Of a stretch of DNA of 36,250 bases, positions 7,330 through 15,904 are shown in pieces (positions within the stretch are counted from its first letter, which is position 1; every line of letters starts with the position of its first letter). Under the pieces are notes generated by a model. The model was not told where the DNA came from, searched no databases, and saw only the letters and a list, made by a program, of their open reading frames with translations. This DNA is from Patescibacteria group bacterium (GTDB taxonomy: Bacteria; Patescibacteriota; Gracilibacteria; Peribacterales; Peribacteraceae): contig JAHIYH010000018.1 of NCBI GenBank assembly GCA_018814875.1, positions 1 to 36,250 of the forward strand, written 5' to 3'. A program made the position numbers and the translations under genes.

Positions 7330-10300
7330 TCAGTCGTTAGAATTCAGCAGCCCTGGCCAACTCATAAGTGGCAAATCCTCCGGAACATCGATAGTCGTAA
7401 GTGCTTCTATCATACGTTTAGCTAGCTGAACATTGGTGATGAGTGGAATGCCATGATCTGTTGCAATGCGTCGAATGTAGTATCCGTCTGTCTGTTCAGA
7501 TGTATTAGAGTGTGTGGGAACATTAATCACGAGGTCGATGCGTTTCTTTTCCAGATATTCCTTAATGTTGGGGCTGCGTGGCTCAGATACTTTGTGCAAA
7601 AGTGCGGAAGGAATGTCACGTGATTCAAGGAATCCGTGTGTGTTTTTTGTGGCAAAGAAGGAGAATCCTTTCTTGTGAAGTTCCTTAATTGCAGGTAGCA
7701 GATCAATTTTATCTTCTATTCCTCCAACTGTTACAAGAATATTCTTCTTGGGTAATTTAAAACCAACAGCAATCATCGATTTGATAAGTGCTTCTTCTGC
7801 ATTGCGACCGAAGCAGGCAACTTCCCCAGTACTTGCCATTTCTACGCCCAATCGTGGATCTGCTCCTTTTAAGCGACTAAAACTAAACTGCGCAGCTTTT
7901 ACACCTACATGATCGAGATCGACAGTTTGGTACTGTTTGTCCAGAGGAGCTTTGTGCAGGATCGCTTGAGTAGCAAGCGTGATGAAGTTTACGCCCGTTA
8001 CTTTGCTGGCGAACGGGAAGCTGCGGCTTGCACGCAAATTACATTCAATTACTTTAAGGTGATTACTTCGTGCGAGGTATTGGATGTTGAATGGGCCTGA
8101 GATGTTGAGCCCCTTTGCGATTCCTTTTGCTATAACTTTTACACGTCGCAATGTTTCTAAATTGATTCGCTGTGGAGGTAAAACGATTGTTGCATCACCA
8201 GAGTGCACACCAGCATTTTCCACATGTTCGGAGATTGCGTACAGAAGAACTTTTCCATCTTGAGCAACGCCATCGAACTCAATTTCTTTGGCACCTTGTT
8301 CAAATTTAGAAACGACAATTGGGGCTTCTTTATTAACGAACGCCGCTTGTGTTACGTATGCCTCAAGATCTTCATCAGAATGGACCACAGCCATAGAGGC
8401 TCCAGACAGGACGTAGCTTGGTCGTACGATTACAGGATAGCCCACTTGCTGAGAGAATTTTAGTGCAGACAAAATATCAGAGAACTCTTTCCATTCCGGT
8501 TGATCTATCTCAAGCTTGTCCAGCAGTGAGCTGAACTTATGCCTGTCTTCTGCGCGATCAATGTCATCTGGATTTGTTCCGAGAATCGGAAGATTGACCT
8601 TATGAAGTTTGGGTGCGAGTGAGTTAGGAATTTGTCCTCCCATAGAAACGACGATGCCGTCAGGCTTTAGGAGATCTGCGATATCACGCACCCGTTCTTC
8701 GCTTAGTTCCTCAAAGAAGAGCAGGTCGCATTCATCGTAATCTGTACTCACAGTTTCAGGATTACTGTTTATCATGGCTACCTCGTAGTTCTGTTTCTGG
8801 AGTTCATGAACTGCTTGCACGCAACACCAGTCAAATTCAACGGAAGAGCCAATAGAGTAAGGTCCGCTACCAATTACAATTACGCGAGGTTTGAGTTGAT
8901 TATTTTCATTTTCTTTAGAGTCGGACTTCGGGATTAGGACTTCGGGATTAGGATTATCTGAAGTCCTAAGTCCTATGTCCGAATCCCTAAGTCCTAAATC
9001 AATGTCATGAGTTGTACCATGATAAGTCATATACAAGTAATTAGTCTGTGCAGGGAATTCTCCGGCAAGTGTATCTACTTGTTTTATTACGGGAACAATA
9101 TTTTCTGCAATGCGTTGTCTGCGAATCTTTTCCGGATCTGTATTCATAATAAGTGCAATAGCTCGATCAGAAAAACCACTTCGTTTAGCATCTCTAAGCA
9201 TATCAGGTTCCAACGTCCTCTTTTTTTCAAGTTGATTTACCATAGAAGCACATGCTTGAATACGATTCAGGAACCACATGTCTATGCCGGTGAGCTCATT
9301 AATCTTCTCTGCAGTTAGTGTTCCTTTTAGAGCTTCTACAATTGCGAAGATTCGACGTGGTGTTGGGAGAGTAGATTCTGCTTCAAGATCAGTGAATTCA
9401 AATGGGTTTGGATATAGTCCCTCTGCGCCAATGTTTAGCATGCGGATGGCTTTCTGAAGCGCTTCTTCGAAGGTTCGTCCAAGTGCCATCACTTCTCCAA
9501 CAGATTTCATTTCACTTGTTACTTGGTCAGAAACCATTCGGAATTTCTGCAGATCCCAACGTGGCACTTTTATTGCTACATAATCCAAGGATGGTTCGAA
9601 GTCCGCGCACGTAACTTGTGTGATTGCGTTTTTCAATTCCGGCAACGTGTATCCAAGTGCAAGTTTTGCTGCAACAAAGGCTAGGGGATAGCCGGTTGCT
9701 TTAGATGCGAGTGCAGAACTTCTGCTTAATCGTGCATTAACTTCTATCACACGATAATCGCGCGACTTTGGATCGAGTGCAAATTGAATGTTACATTCTC
9801 CAATGATTCCTAAATGTCTAATAACTTTTAGCGAGATTGATCGCAACATCTGATAGTCGGTGTTATCCAGTGTTTGACTTGGTGCAATAACAATTGATTC
9901 GCCTGTGTGAATGCCGAGTGGATCAACATTTTCCATGTTACAAACTGTGATGCAGTTATCGGCGTAGTCGCGTACTACTTCGTACTCAATTTCTTTCCAG
10001 CCAGTTAAATCTTCCTCAATCAGAATTTGTGAAGATTCTACAAAAGCAACTTTGCAAATATCTTCCAGTTCAGATTCCTTCTTAGCTCTACCGCTTCCTT
10101 TTCCGCCGAGTGAAAATGCTCCGCGTATAATTACCGGAAAACCAATATCTTGTGCGGCTTGCAGCGCTGCCTTTTGGTCTTCTATTGCGTGCGATTTGGG
10201 AACAGATACATCAATGCTTTTTAGTTGGCTATTAAATAATGCGCGATCTTCGGTATTTCGAATACTTTTTACCGGAGTGCCAAGTACTTCTACATTGTGT

Positions 10301-10689
10301 TTTTTTAAGATGCCCGAAGTTTCCAGTTCTACACCACAGTTAAGTGCCGTCTGTCCTCCAAAGCTTAACGAGATGAAATCAGGTTTTTCTTTTTCGATGA
10401 TGCGTTCTACGAATGATGGATTAACCGGCAAGAAGTAGACACAATCTGCAAGGCCCCAACTTGTTTGGTTGGTGGCAATATTCGGATTAACTAGAACAAC
10501 TCGTGCGCCTTCTTCTTTAAAAGCTTTGATAGCTTGGCTACCGGAATAATCAAACTCTCCCGCCTCTCCAATCTTCAATGCACCGGATCCAAGTAGTAGA
10601 ATAGTGCGTTGCTGTTTCCCATTTTTAAAAAAAAGAGCCCCCCGCCCGCTTTGGGGCTCTAAGGAGCCAGAGCCTGTTTGTATACTCAT
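7330..10689 (-). CDS. carB: Carbamoyl-phosphate synthase large subunit
   Basis: CarB makes carbamoyl phosphate from bicarbonate, ATP and ammonia for pyrimidines and arginine. All parts are present in 1119 residues: N-half ATP-grasp (LLLGSGALKIGEAGEFDYSG near 31-50, later FALDPKSRDYRVIEVNARLS), oligomerisation domain, second ATP-grasp half (VIVIGSGPYSIGSSVEFDWC), and a C-terminal MGS-like allosteric domain (ILVTVGGIEDKIDLLPA). Two oddities: about 25 extra N-terminal residues, coded by an intrinsic-terminator hairpin, and an insertion at ~563-590 in the interdomain linker, coded by a palindromic word repeat. The ATG at 10689 is the only in-frame ATG before the core; TTGCAA-16-TAGGCT ends 9 nt before it. 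carA is not in the window. Confidence 0.96.
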   Translation of the reverse strand: MSIQTGSGSLEPQSGRGALFFKNGKQQRTILLLGSGALKIGEAGEFDYSGSQAIKAFKEEGARVVLVNPNIATNQTSWGLADCVYFLPVNPSFVERIIEKEKPDFISLSFGGQTALNCGVELETSGILKKHNVEVLGTPVKSIRNTEDRALFNSQLKSIDVSVPKSHAIEDQKAALQAAQDIGFPVIIRGAFSLGGKGSGRAKKESELEDICKVAFVESSQILIEEDLTGWKEIEYEVVRDYADNCITVCNMENVDPLGIHTGESIVIAPSQTLDNTDYQMLRSISLKVIRHLGIIGECNIQFALDPKSRDYRVIEVNARLSRSSALASKATGYPLAFVAAKLALGYTLPELKNAITQVTCADFEPSLDYVAIKVPRWDLQKFRMVSDQVTSEMKSVGEVMALGRTFEEALQKAIRMLNIGAEGLYPNPFEFTDLEAESTLPTPRRIFAIVEALKGTLTAEKINELTGIDMWFLNRIQACASMVNQLEKKRTLEPDMLRDAKRSGFSDRAIALIMNTDPEKIRRQRIAENIVPVIKQVDTLAGEFPAQTNYLYMTYHGTTHDIDLGLRDSDIGLRTSDNPNPEVLIPKSDSKENENNQLKPRVIVIGSGPYSIGSSVEFDWCCVQAVHELQKQNYEVAMINSNPETVSTDYDECDLLFFEELSEERVRDIADLLKPDGIVVSMGGQIPNSLAPKLHKVNLPILGTNPDDIDRAEDRHKFSSLLDKLEIDQPEWKEFSDILSALKFSQQVGYPVIVRPSYVLSGASMAVVHSDEDLEAYVTQAAFVNKEAPIVVSKFEQGAKEIEFDGVAQDGKVLLYAISEHVENAGVHSGDATIVLPPQRINLETLRRVKVIAKGIAKGLNISGPFNIQYLARSNHLKVIECNLRASRSFPFASKVTGVNFITLATQAILHKAPLDKQYQTVDLDHVGVKAAQFSFSRLKGADPRLGVEMASTGEVACFGRNAEEALIKSMIAVGFKLPKKNILVTVGGIEDKIDLLPAIKELHKKGFSFFATKNTHGFLESRDIPSALLHKVSEPRSPNIKEYLEKKRIDLVINVPTHSNTSEQTDGYYIRRIATDHGIPLITNVQLAKRMIEALTTIDVPEDLPLMSWPGLLNSND
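8920..9000. repeat. Word hairpin inside carB
   Basis: Plus strand: left arm repeats GGACTTCGGGATTA; right arm repeats AAGTCCTAAGTCC and GAATCCCTAAGTCC, the complement. It is read through in frame as a Asp/Ser/Leu/Pro-rich stretch (LGLRDSDIGLRTSD and PNPEVLIPKSDS) in the linker between the two carB halves. Confidence 0.85.
10627..10674 (-). terminator. Intrinsic terminator/antiterminator at the start of carB
   Basis: Minus strand: AGAGCCCC (10660-10653) pairs perfectly with GGGGCTCT (10641-10634) and is followed by a run of seven to eight T (to 10627), a canonical terminator pointing into carB. The 5' arm of this stem can instead pair with upstream copies: GGCTC (10668-10664) with GAGCC (10659-10655), or GGCTCT (10674-10669) with AGAGCC (10660-10655). 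The structures exclude each other. All lie in the first codons of carB. Confidence 0.75.
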
Positions 10690-10742
10690 TTCCGCAAGAG
10701 CCTACTGGATTGGGAGGGGGGTTGCAAGAAAAACCTGTGCGA

Positions 10743-10803
10743 GGTGTCAGGTGTCAGGTATTAAGTTTAAAATATCATACCTGAAACCTAATACCTGACA
10801 CCT
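10743..10803. repeat. Word hairpin, CAGGTAT/CAGGTGT type
   Basis: Left arm AGGTGTCAGGTGTCAGGTAT; right arm ATACCTGAAACCTAATACCT followed by GACACC. It lies between the divergent starts of carB and the SLH gene, so it cannot serve simply as a gene-end terminator. Confidence 0.85.
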
Positions 10804-10814
10804 TCTTCTATGTA

Positions 10815-10843
10815 TTGTGAGTTCTCCGCCTACTTGCTACGAT
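10815..10843 (+). promoter_or_regulatory. Leaderless promoter of the SLH gene
   Basis: TTGTGA (10815-10820), a 17-bp spacer and TACGAT (10838-10843) with an extended TGC in front. The ATG at 10850 follows 6 nt after the -10, so the transcript should begin at the ATG. Confidence 0.6.
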
Positions 10844-10849
10844 GCTGTC

Positions 10850-11692
10850 ATGAAGAATTCACAACTTGTCATCGGTACATTCATCAGCTTGCTAATGGGT
10901 TCTCCAATAACTTTTGCAGCTCTGCCGGAGTCGCTTGAGTTTTTTCAAAAGGATTTAGATTATGCAATTTTACAGGAGATGCAGCAGAATTCTGATCAGG
11001 TAAATGAATTCGATGCTGAGCTCTTTCCCGATCGCAAAGATGATTCCGTTGTAGAAAAAATGAAGAAGTCAGCTAATGAAAATACATCGCACGTTACGGT
11101 GGAAATACGTGGCAAATCTGTAGTGCTCGAGGATGTTCCAAGATATGCGTGGTTCGCAGAGTTTGTAGAGGACATGGCTACTCGCGGAATTATTTCTGGT
11201 TACCAAGATGTAGACGGAAACCCACTTGGTCAGTATGGTCCGGCAGATAACGTGACTATTGAGCAGCTTTCTAAAATTGCGGTGGAAGCAGCTGGGATTG
11301 ATTTGGAATATTGCACAAATTCTATAAAGAATGAGAATGCACAGGGTAGTTGGTCTGAATCATATATCCGTTGTGCAGAGAGTTACGACTGGGCTATCTA
11401 CAGCGATGGCACTGTAGATGTTTCACGCTCTGCAACTCGTAGCGAGGTTGTCACTACAATTCTTCAGGCCTTTGAAGCGAATTTCAAATCATTGGATGGG
11501 ACTGTGTTTAAAGATGTTAATGCAACAACCGAATTTGGTGTTGCAATAGAAACAGCCGCCGCTGATGGTATTGTCTCTGGATTTACAGACGAGGAGGGGA
11601 ATCTGACTGGTTTTTTTGGCCCTTCTGATTTTGTGAATCGTGCAGAGATTGCGAAGATTGTGTCGATGGCTCTTAAAATATATCTTAGATAG
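10850..11692 (+). CDS. Secreted protein with three SLH motifs
   Basis: 280 residues from the ATG at 10850 (the frame is open from GTG 10817). Signal peptide: MKNSQLVIGTFISLLMGSPI, cut after a TFAA-like site. Three S-layer-homology motifs follow at about 95-150 (DMATRGIISGY, YGPADNVTIEQLSKI), 168-210 (CAESYDWAIY, ATRSEVV) and 219-273 (AADGIVSGF, FFGPSDFVNRAEIAKI). SLH domains bind secondary cell-wall polymers. There is no other domain, so this may be a structural surface protein. The promoter shape favours 10850 as start. A strong hairpin terminator follows. Confidence 0.85.
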   Translation: MKNSQLVIGTFISLLMGSPITFAALPESLEFFQKDLDYAILQEMQQNSDQVNEFDAELFPDRKDDSVVEKMKKSANENTSHVTVEIRGKSVVLEDVPRYAWFAEFVEDMATRGIISGYQDVDGNPLGQYGPADNVTIEQLSKIAVEAAGIDLEYCTNSIKNENAQGSWSESYIRCAESYDWAIYSDGTVDVSRSATRSEVVTTILQAFEANFKSLDGTVFKDVNATTEFGVAIETAAADGIVSGFTDEEGNLTGFFGPSDFVNRAEIAKIVSMALKIYLR

Positions 11693-11708
11693 TTTCGTCA
11701 AAATGTCG

Positions 11709-11748
11709 AAAAGTCAAAAGGTCGAAAAGTCGACCTTTTGACTTTTTT
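11709..11748 (+). terminator. Terminator built from GTCGAAAAGTC words
   Basis: A 17-bp perfect stem (11709-11725 with 11730-11746) closes an AAAG loop; the right arm ends in six T. The preceding bases (ATGTCGAAAAGTC) are another copy of the word, so this is a word repeat acting as a terminator for the SLH gene, 16 nt after its stop. Confidence 0.85.
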
Positions 11749-11809
11749 AAAACGTATCTAGCATACAATTTTAAAAATTAACAATTTACCAATGTAGTAC
11801 AAAAGGATT

Positions 11810-13264
11810 ATGTTTCCATTTAAGTTTCCCCCTTTTTCTATGCGTATCCGAATTTTTAGTTATTCAATTGCCTTGGTTACTGCAGGTATCCTTCTAGGTG
11901 TTGGAGGAACTGGCACTGCCGCTATTATTTTTGGATCGGATGTATTTCCTGATGTGCGTACGGGGATGTATTACGATGATGCAATCGGGGAGCTTAGTTC
12001 GGTAGGAATCATAAATGGATATGATAATGGTAATTTTGGTCCAGATGATTTTGTTACACGAGGGCAGGTTGCAGTTTTGATGCAGCGATTGCGTGATGAT
12101 ATGGTCAGTCAGATTGTCGCACAGGAATCATCAGATTCATCGAGTTCTCTTGCGGCTTCACTAACAGGTGGTACAGAAGATGATGAGGACACAGATGTTA
12201 CGACCACTGTTCAAGCCGAGCCAACAGAAGCAGGCGCGATGCGTTTTACTATAGATCATTACAGTGTGGACGAGGAATCTGGAATGGCACGTATTAGTGT
12301 TGTTAGGACAGGAGGACGCAAGGGTGCAGTCACAGTTGATTATACTATTGCAGCGGGGACAGCAACTGCAGGAGAGGATTATGAAGTTGTATCTGGAACA
12401 CTTAGTTTCGCCGATAGCGAGACGAGTATCACTTTTGTAGTTCGAATTCTGGATGACGATCTTGAAGAGGGTGATGAAACAATAACAGTTGCACTTAGCG
12501 AACCAACGGGAGGTGCCACTATCACGACGCCCAGTACTGCGGTACTTACTATTAAAGATGATGAAGTGACAGCTTCTTCCGGTGACAGTAATGGTGAGGC
12601 AGTTATCTCGTTTGGCGCTTTAGGTTACGATGCTGTTGAAGATGGTGAAACTATTGCGATTACGGTGGAGCGTAGTAATGATACAGGCACAGCAAGTGTG
12701 AATTTTGCTACAAGTGATGGCACTGCGTCGAATTCGAATTACACTCCGACCAGTGGGACACTCTCTTTTGCAGCCGGCGAATCCAGAAAGACTTTCACTA
12801 TTGATGTTAAAGACAATAATGATATTAATGGTAACAAAACGGTGAACCTTACATTAAGTGGTCCTATAGGAGTGGTGCTTGGTACCAGTTCTGCCCTTCT
12901 TACTATTGTGGATGATGAATTGGCATCCTTTGGTTCTGGTTCGATAAAATTCGCACGTTCCATGTATGAAGCTACGGAACATTCAGAAAAGGCCGTTATA
13001 GAGGTGACACGTGCTAAAGGTACAAATGGCATTGTCACCGTGGAGTACTCCACAAACGGTGGGACTGCTGTAGCAGGATACGATTATGAGGTCACGTCAG
13101 GAATTCTTACGTTCCAGTCGGGTGAATCTAAGAAGTCGTTTATTGTTCCGCTTATTAAAGATGAGTTGAATGATTCGGGCGAGAGGGTGAACCTCAAGAT
13201 AGAGAATCCAACGAATGGAGCGGTTCTTATGTCGCCTACTACTGCGACGTTGGAGATTCAGTGA
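11810..13264 (+). CDS. Surface protein: one SLH motif and three Calx-beta domains
   Basis: 484 residues. Signal/membrane segment ~12-40. One SLH motif at ~44-95 (DVFPDVRTGMYYDDAI, GIINGYDNGNFGPDDFVTRG). After an acidic Ser/Thr linker come three Calx-beta domains at ~145-245, 260-365 and 370-484, each with the typical A-(G/S)-x-(D/N)Y-x2-(V/T)-SG-x-L-(S/T)-F core and, in the first two, a closing LTI-x-DDE; the repeated acidic loops should bind Ca. The C-terminus ends on the third domain without a sorting tail. Weak AAAAGGA sits just before the ATG. Possibly an adhesin or surface-layer protein that works with the SLH protein upstream. Confidence 0.88.
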   Translation: MFPFKFPPFSMRIRIFSYSIALVTAGILLGVGGTGTAAIIFGSDVFPDVRTGMYYDDAIGELSSVGIINGYDNGNFGPDDFVTRGQVAVLMQRLRDDMVSQIVAQESSDSSSSLAASLTGGTEDDEDTDVTTTVQAEPTEAGAMRFTIDHYSVDEESGMARISVVRTGGRKGAVTVDYTIAAGTATAGEDYEVVSGTLSFADSETSITFVVRILDDDLEEGDETITVALSEPTGGATITTPSTAVLTIKDDEVTASSGDSNGEAVISFGALGYDAVEDGETIAITVERSNDTGTASVNFATSDGTASNSNYTPTSGTLSFAAGESRKTFTIDVKDNNDINGNKTVNLTLSGPIGVVLGTSSALLTIVDDELASFGSGSIKFARSMYEATEHSEKAVIEVTRAKGTNGIVTVEYSTNGGTAVAGYDYEVTSGILTFQSGESKKSFIVPLIKDELNDSGERVNLKIENPTNGAVLMSPTTATLEIQ

Positions 13265-13270
13265 GGATAT

Positions 13271-13358
13271 TGGTGCCGCTGACTGGATTCGAACCAGTAC
13301 GCCCAGGTATGGGCAAGGGATTTTAAGTCCCTCGTGTCTACCATTCCACCACAGCGGC
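13271..13358 (-). tRNA. tRNA-Leu (UAA)
   Basis: Acceptor GCCGCTG pairs with CAGCGGC, encoded CCA is present at 13273-13271, anticodon loop CTTAAAA with anticodon TAA (13325-13323), long variable arm (TTGCCCATACCTGGGCGT) and T-arm GGTTCGAATCC. The 3' end lies 6 bp from the stop of the convergent Calx-beta gene. Confidence 0.97.
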
Positions 13359-13406
13359 AATGTTCGTAAAGATCAGCTTGAGGTCAGTATAGGCTATTTT
13401 GAACAA

Positions 13407-13497
13407 AGGATGAATTCAGAATTTAGAATTAAGAATTCAGAATTCAATTCGCTAATATCGTCTAATTCTTAATTTTGCATTCTAAATTCTAAATTGG
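13407..13497. repeat. Word hairpin, AGAATT type
   Basis: Left arm TTCAGAATTTAGAATTAAGA plus further AATTC words; right arm TCTAATTCTTAATTTTGCAT plus TCTAAATTCTAAATTGG. The right arm contains the sortase stop codon and its last codons (Pro-Ile-stop). Confidence 0.85.
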
Positions 13498-14715
13498 AAG
13501 TGCCTCCGGCCTCGCTTTTGGTAAGGAATCGTGCCCCCGTTCGCCAACTTCCAATGCAATGCCTGTTTGTGGGTCCACTTCCTCGGAAGTAATTATCAAC
13601 CTGCGCAAGGTTGTTCCAATTGGAGTACACGTCATAAGTGTTGCAACGCGCCTGTCTACTGGCTGATCGAGTACTGTCACATCGGATGGTTTTACTTCTT
13701 TCTTGCTACGCACAATGTAGCGGTGTTTATCGCCGCCGTAATAAACCCAGTACTCATCACCCGGTTCCAATTCATGCAATCTTGCGAAAACGTTCTTATA
13801 CTTTCCAGGTGCCCAAGGGTAATAAGAGCTGTGTCCTGTAACAAAGAAGTTTCCGGCTTGGCCGGGTTTTGCAGTTCCCGGATAGTGCACCACTCCCATT
13901 TTTAGTGCATCCTGAATATCTTCTTCAACCTGTCCCCAATCTTCCCGCAGAAGCGCTTCGTAAGAAGGCGTTACCAAAGGAATATTCAGTTCCATCTTTG
14001 GGATAATGATGCGATTTTCCGGTGGTCCTATACTTGGTAGAAATGCGAGAAGATTTCCGTCATTGCTTCCTGCTACAGCCAAAGATGGGCTTCGCAATAG
14101 TTTGTCCTTCAGTGCAGAATCTACAGATGCTGTGAGTGCCTGAACCGAACGTACGTGATCTATTGGATTCAAACGTGTAGTAACAATACTCCAGAAACTT
14201 TGGTAATTAAGCGTGACGAAGAGTGCCACGAAAATTGCAGTAAATGTTCCGCCAAAGCGCACGGTATCCAATACGAAGAGTGTGATACGGCTGTACTCCT
14301 TTGGCTCTTTATTTCTTCGTGGAACCCACACCGGTTGAGTGAGAAATGCCAATGTGTTCCTTCCACCTCTCTTCAAATGTTTTCCTGCAGACTTTAGGGA
14401 ACCTCCTGCACTGCGATAACTAAAGCTATATTGATTTGCACCTTCACGAATAACGCCGCTTGTGGTGCGAACAAGTTGTCCATGCACCGCCTTGCGATAT
14501 TGTTTAACAGCGTCTCCCACATTGGGAATCTTGATATTCTTTAGAGGATTCTTGCGAGCATCTTTTTGAGTGTTCCATTGCGTTTCACCTTTAACCCACG
14601 AGAGCGAGATATCATCTTCATTTCTCTGAGGAATGTTGGAATTGCTTGAAGGAAGAATAATGTTTCCATTTTCATCGTATTCAGCGCGATGTTGGTGGGG
14701 GTTCAAGGGAATCAA
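13489..14715 (-). CDS. Membrane-anchored sortase
   Basis: 408 residues. A long N-terminal cytoplasmic part (~1-150) precedes one membrane helix at ~150-172 (FGGTFTAIFVALFVTLNY). The extracellular sortase domain (~235-395) keeps all catalytic residues: His in TGHSSYYPW, Cys in LMTCTPIG, and Arg in LRRLIITSEE. It cleaves cell-wall sorting signals and transfers the protein; the two PETG/GETG-tailed proteins at 801-3283 are the likely substrates. Start is TTG at 14715 or TTG at 14706; an extended -10 TGCTATAAT (14727-14719) directly upstream favours the latter. No Shine-Dalgarno. The stop lies within a word repeat. Confidence 0.93.
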   Translation of the reverse strand: MIPLNPHQHRAEYDENGNIILPSSNSNIPQRNEDDISLSWVKGETQWNTQKDARKNPLKNIKIPNVGDAVKQYRKAVHGQLVRTTSGVIREGANQYSFSYRSAGGSLKSAGKHLKRGGRNTLAFLTQPVWVPRRNKEPKEYSRITLFVLDTVRFGGTFTAIFVALFVTLNYQSFWSIVTTRLNPIDHVRSVQALTASVDSALKDKLLRSPSLAVAGSNDGNLLAFLPSIGPPENRIIIPKMELNIPLVTPSYEALLREDWGQVEEDIQDALKMGVVHYPGTAKPGQAGNFFVTGHSSYYPWAPGKYKNVFARLHELEPGDEYWVYYGGDKHRYIVRSKKEVKPSDVTVLDQPVDRRVATLMTCTPIGTTLRRLIITSEEVDPQTGIALEVGERGHDSLPKARPEALPI

Positions 14716-14718
14716 GTT

Positions 14719-14727
14719 ATTATAGCA
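14719..14727 (-). promoter_or_regulatory. Extended -10 of the sortase gene
   Basis: TGCTATAAT on the minus strand, perfect -10 with extended TGn. The predicted start of transcription (about 14712) lies between the two candidate TTG starts. No convincing -35. Confidence 0.6.
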
Positions 14728-14815
14728 GAATATTGGTCTGGAGGCACGTTTGAAAAGGGGGATATTGTAGCGCTAGATCGCTGGTTTGCCAGTTTACTTT
14801 CAGGTTCTAATGTAA

Positions 14816-14844
14816 TTGACATATATAAACTTTATTATCATAAT
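14816..14844 (+). promoter_or_regulatory. Near-consensus leaderless promoter
   Basis: TTGACA (14816-14821), 17-bp spacer, CATAAT (14839-14844), then 6 nt to the ATG at 14851. It is the closest match to consensus in the window, and the mRNA should begin at the ATG. Confidence 0.75.
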
Positions 14845-14850
14845 ATTATT

Positions 14851-15840
14851 ATGAATTCAAATGATGATTATAAAAGAAGACTCGAGGAGTTATCCAGGCC
14901 AATCGACGTAATATCCTCAGGGATGCAAGATAACGCATCACAGCCACTAAATCCACAAGCTGCACTTGAGGAAGTGCAAAATAGGTTTGGGCAACAAAAA
15001 TCGGCTGATCATAATCAGAATATTCAGACTCTAAGATTTGTTCAGGAAGTATGCCATAGAATGGGGATTCTATCAGTTTCTGAGGATCTACCTCCAACGA
15101 ACTCATCCAATGGGAAATCCGTACACATCCTTCCATATATACATCCTCAAACAACAGAGGTTTGGGAACAAGAATCTACTTCATATCAATTAATATCGGA
15201 GATAAACGCGGAGTGTTATCAATTTGTTTACTTGCTACTACAGGCGAAATGCATCGATAAAATGTATGTTGAGCAAGGGCAGCAAAAGATACGAGGGGTA
15301 TCGTTTGATATTAATGAATCCGGAAGAACTTTTGATGGCTTCTCAGAAGTAATTCAGAATTTAATGTATCTCGATCCAGATTATATCGAAAGAGTATTAT
15401 TGGAAAATCGCGGAAGGTTTTACAAAATTATGAGTGGAGTGGAATTTCTTCCTGCAAAAAGACCTGACACCGTTACTAAAGAAAATGAATTTGTTAGCAA
15501 TACAGATGGTGATCTTGTCATGTTTGAAAAACTGCTGCAATTAGATGGTGGCAGTACAGTGGAACTAAATAGACGACAAGCAGAGACATTTATAAAAATG
15601 GTTGAACAGTTCCGACAGTGTTTCGAGGGTATAAGCAGTGACTTCTGCAATGTTGCTCGTATATCAAAAAATGAACTTCTTCATATGGCTATGGGTGCGT
15701 CGCATATGAAACCTGTAAGTGATGTTTTGAGGAGTGAGGGATTTAGAGTACTCACTTCACAACCTGCTAGTTTAGGTGAACTTCCGAAACAACCTGACCA
15801 GACTGATATTTACAGACAAATCAAAAGGATAGTTTCTTAA
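14851..15840 (+). CDS. Hypothetical protein, 329 residues
   Basis: I do not recognise it. It starts MNSNDDYKRRLEELSRPIDV; the frame is open from 14689 but that part overlaps the sortase start and the promoter. No signal peptide, membrane helix or known motif is visible; it looks soluble and cytoplasmic, with scattered Cys, an IHPQTTEVWEQESTSY segment and helical C-terminal half (RRQAETFIKMVEQFRQCFEG). The codon content is A/T-richer than the neighbours by eye. A near-consensus promoter suggests strong expression. It is divergent from the sortase gene, with no other gene in its unit. Confidence 0.75.
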   Translation: MNSNDDYKRRLEELSRPIDVISSGMQDNASQPLNPQAALEEVQNRFGQQKSADHNQNIQTLRFVQEVCHRMGILSVSEDLPPTNSSNGKSVHILPYIHPQTTEVWEQESTSYQLISEINAECYQFVYLLLQAKCIDKMYVEQGQQKIRGVSFDINESGRTFDGFSEVIQNLMYLDPDYIERVLLENRGRFYKIMSGVEFLPAKRPDTVTKENEFVSNTDGDLVMFEKLLQLDGGSTVELNRRQAETFIKMVEQFRQCFEGISSDFCNVARISKNELLHMAMGASHMKPVSDVLRSEGFRVLTSQPASLGELPKQPDQTDIYRQIKRIVS

Positions 15841-15904
15841 ACAAAGCCAAAATATATGGAGAGGTTTTCTTTTTCGTTCAAATCTCGTCTTTATTTTACT
15901 TTAT

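Noticed and set aside
10052-10438. 128-residue plus-strand frame
   Set aside because: Antisense to carB with no coding support.
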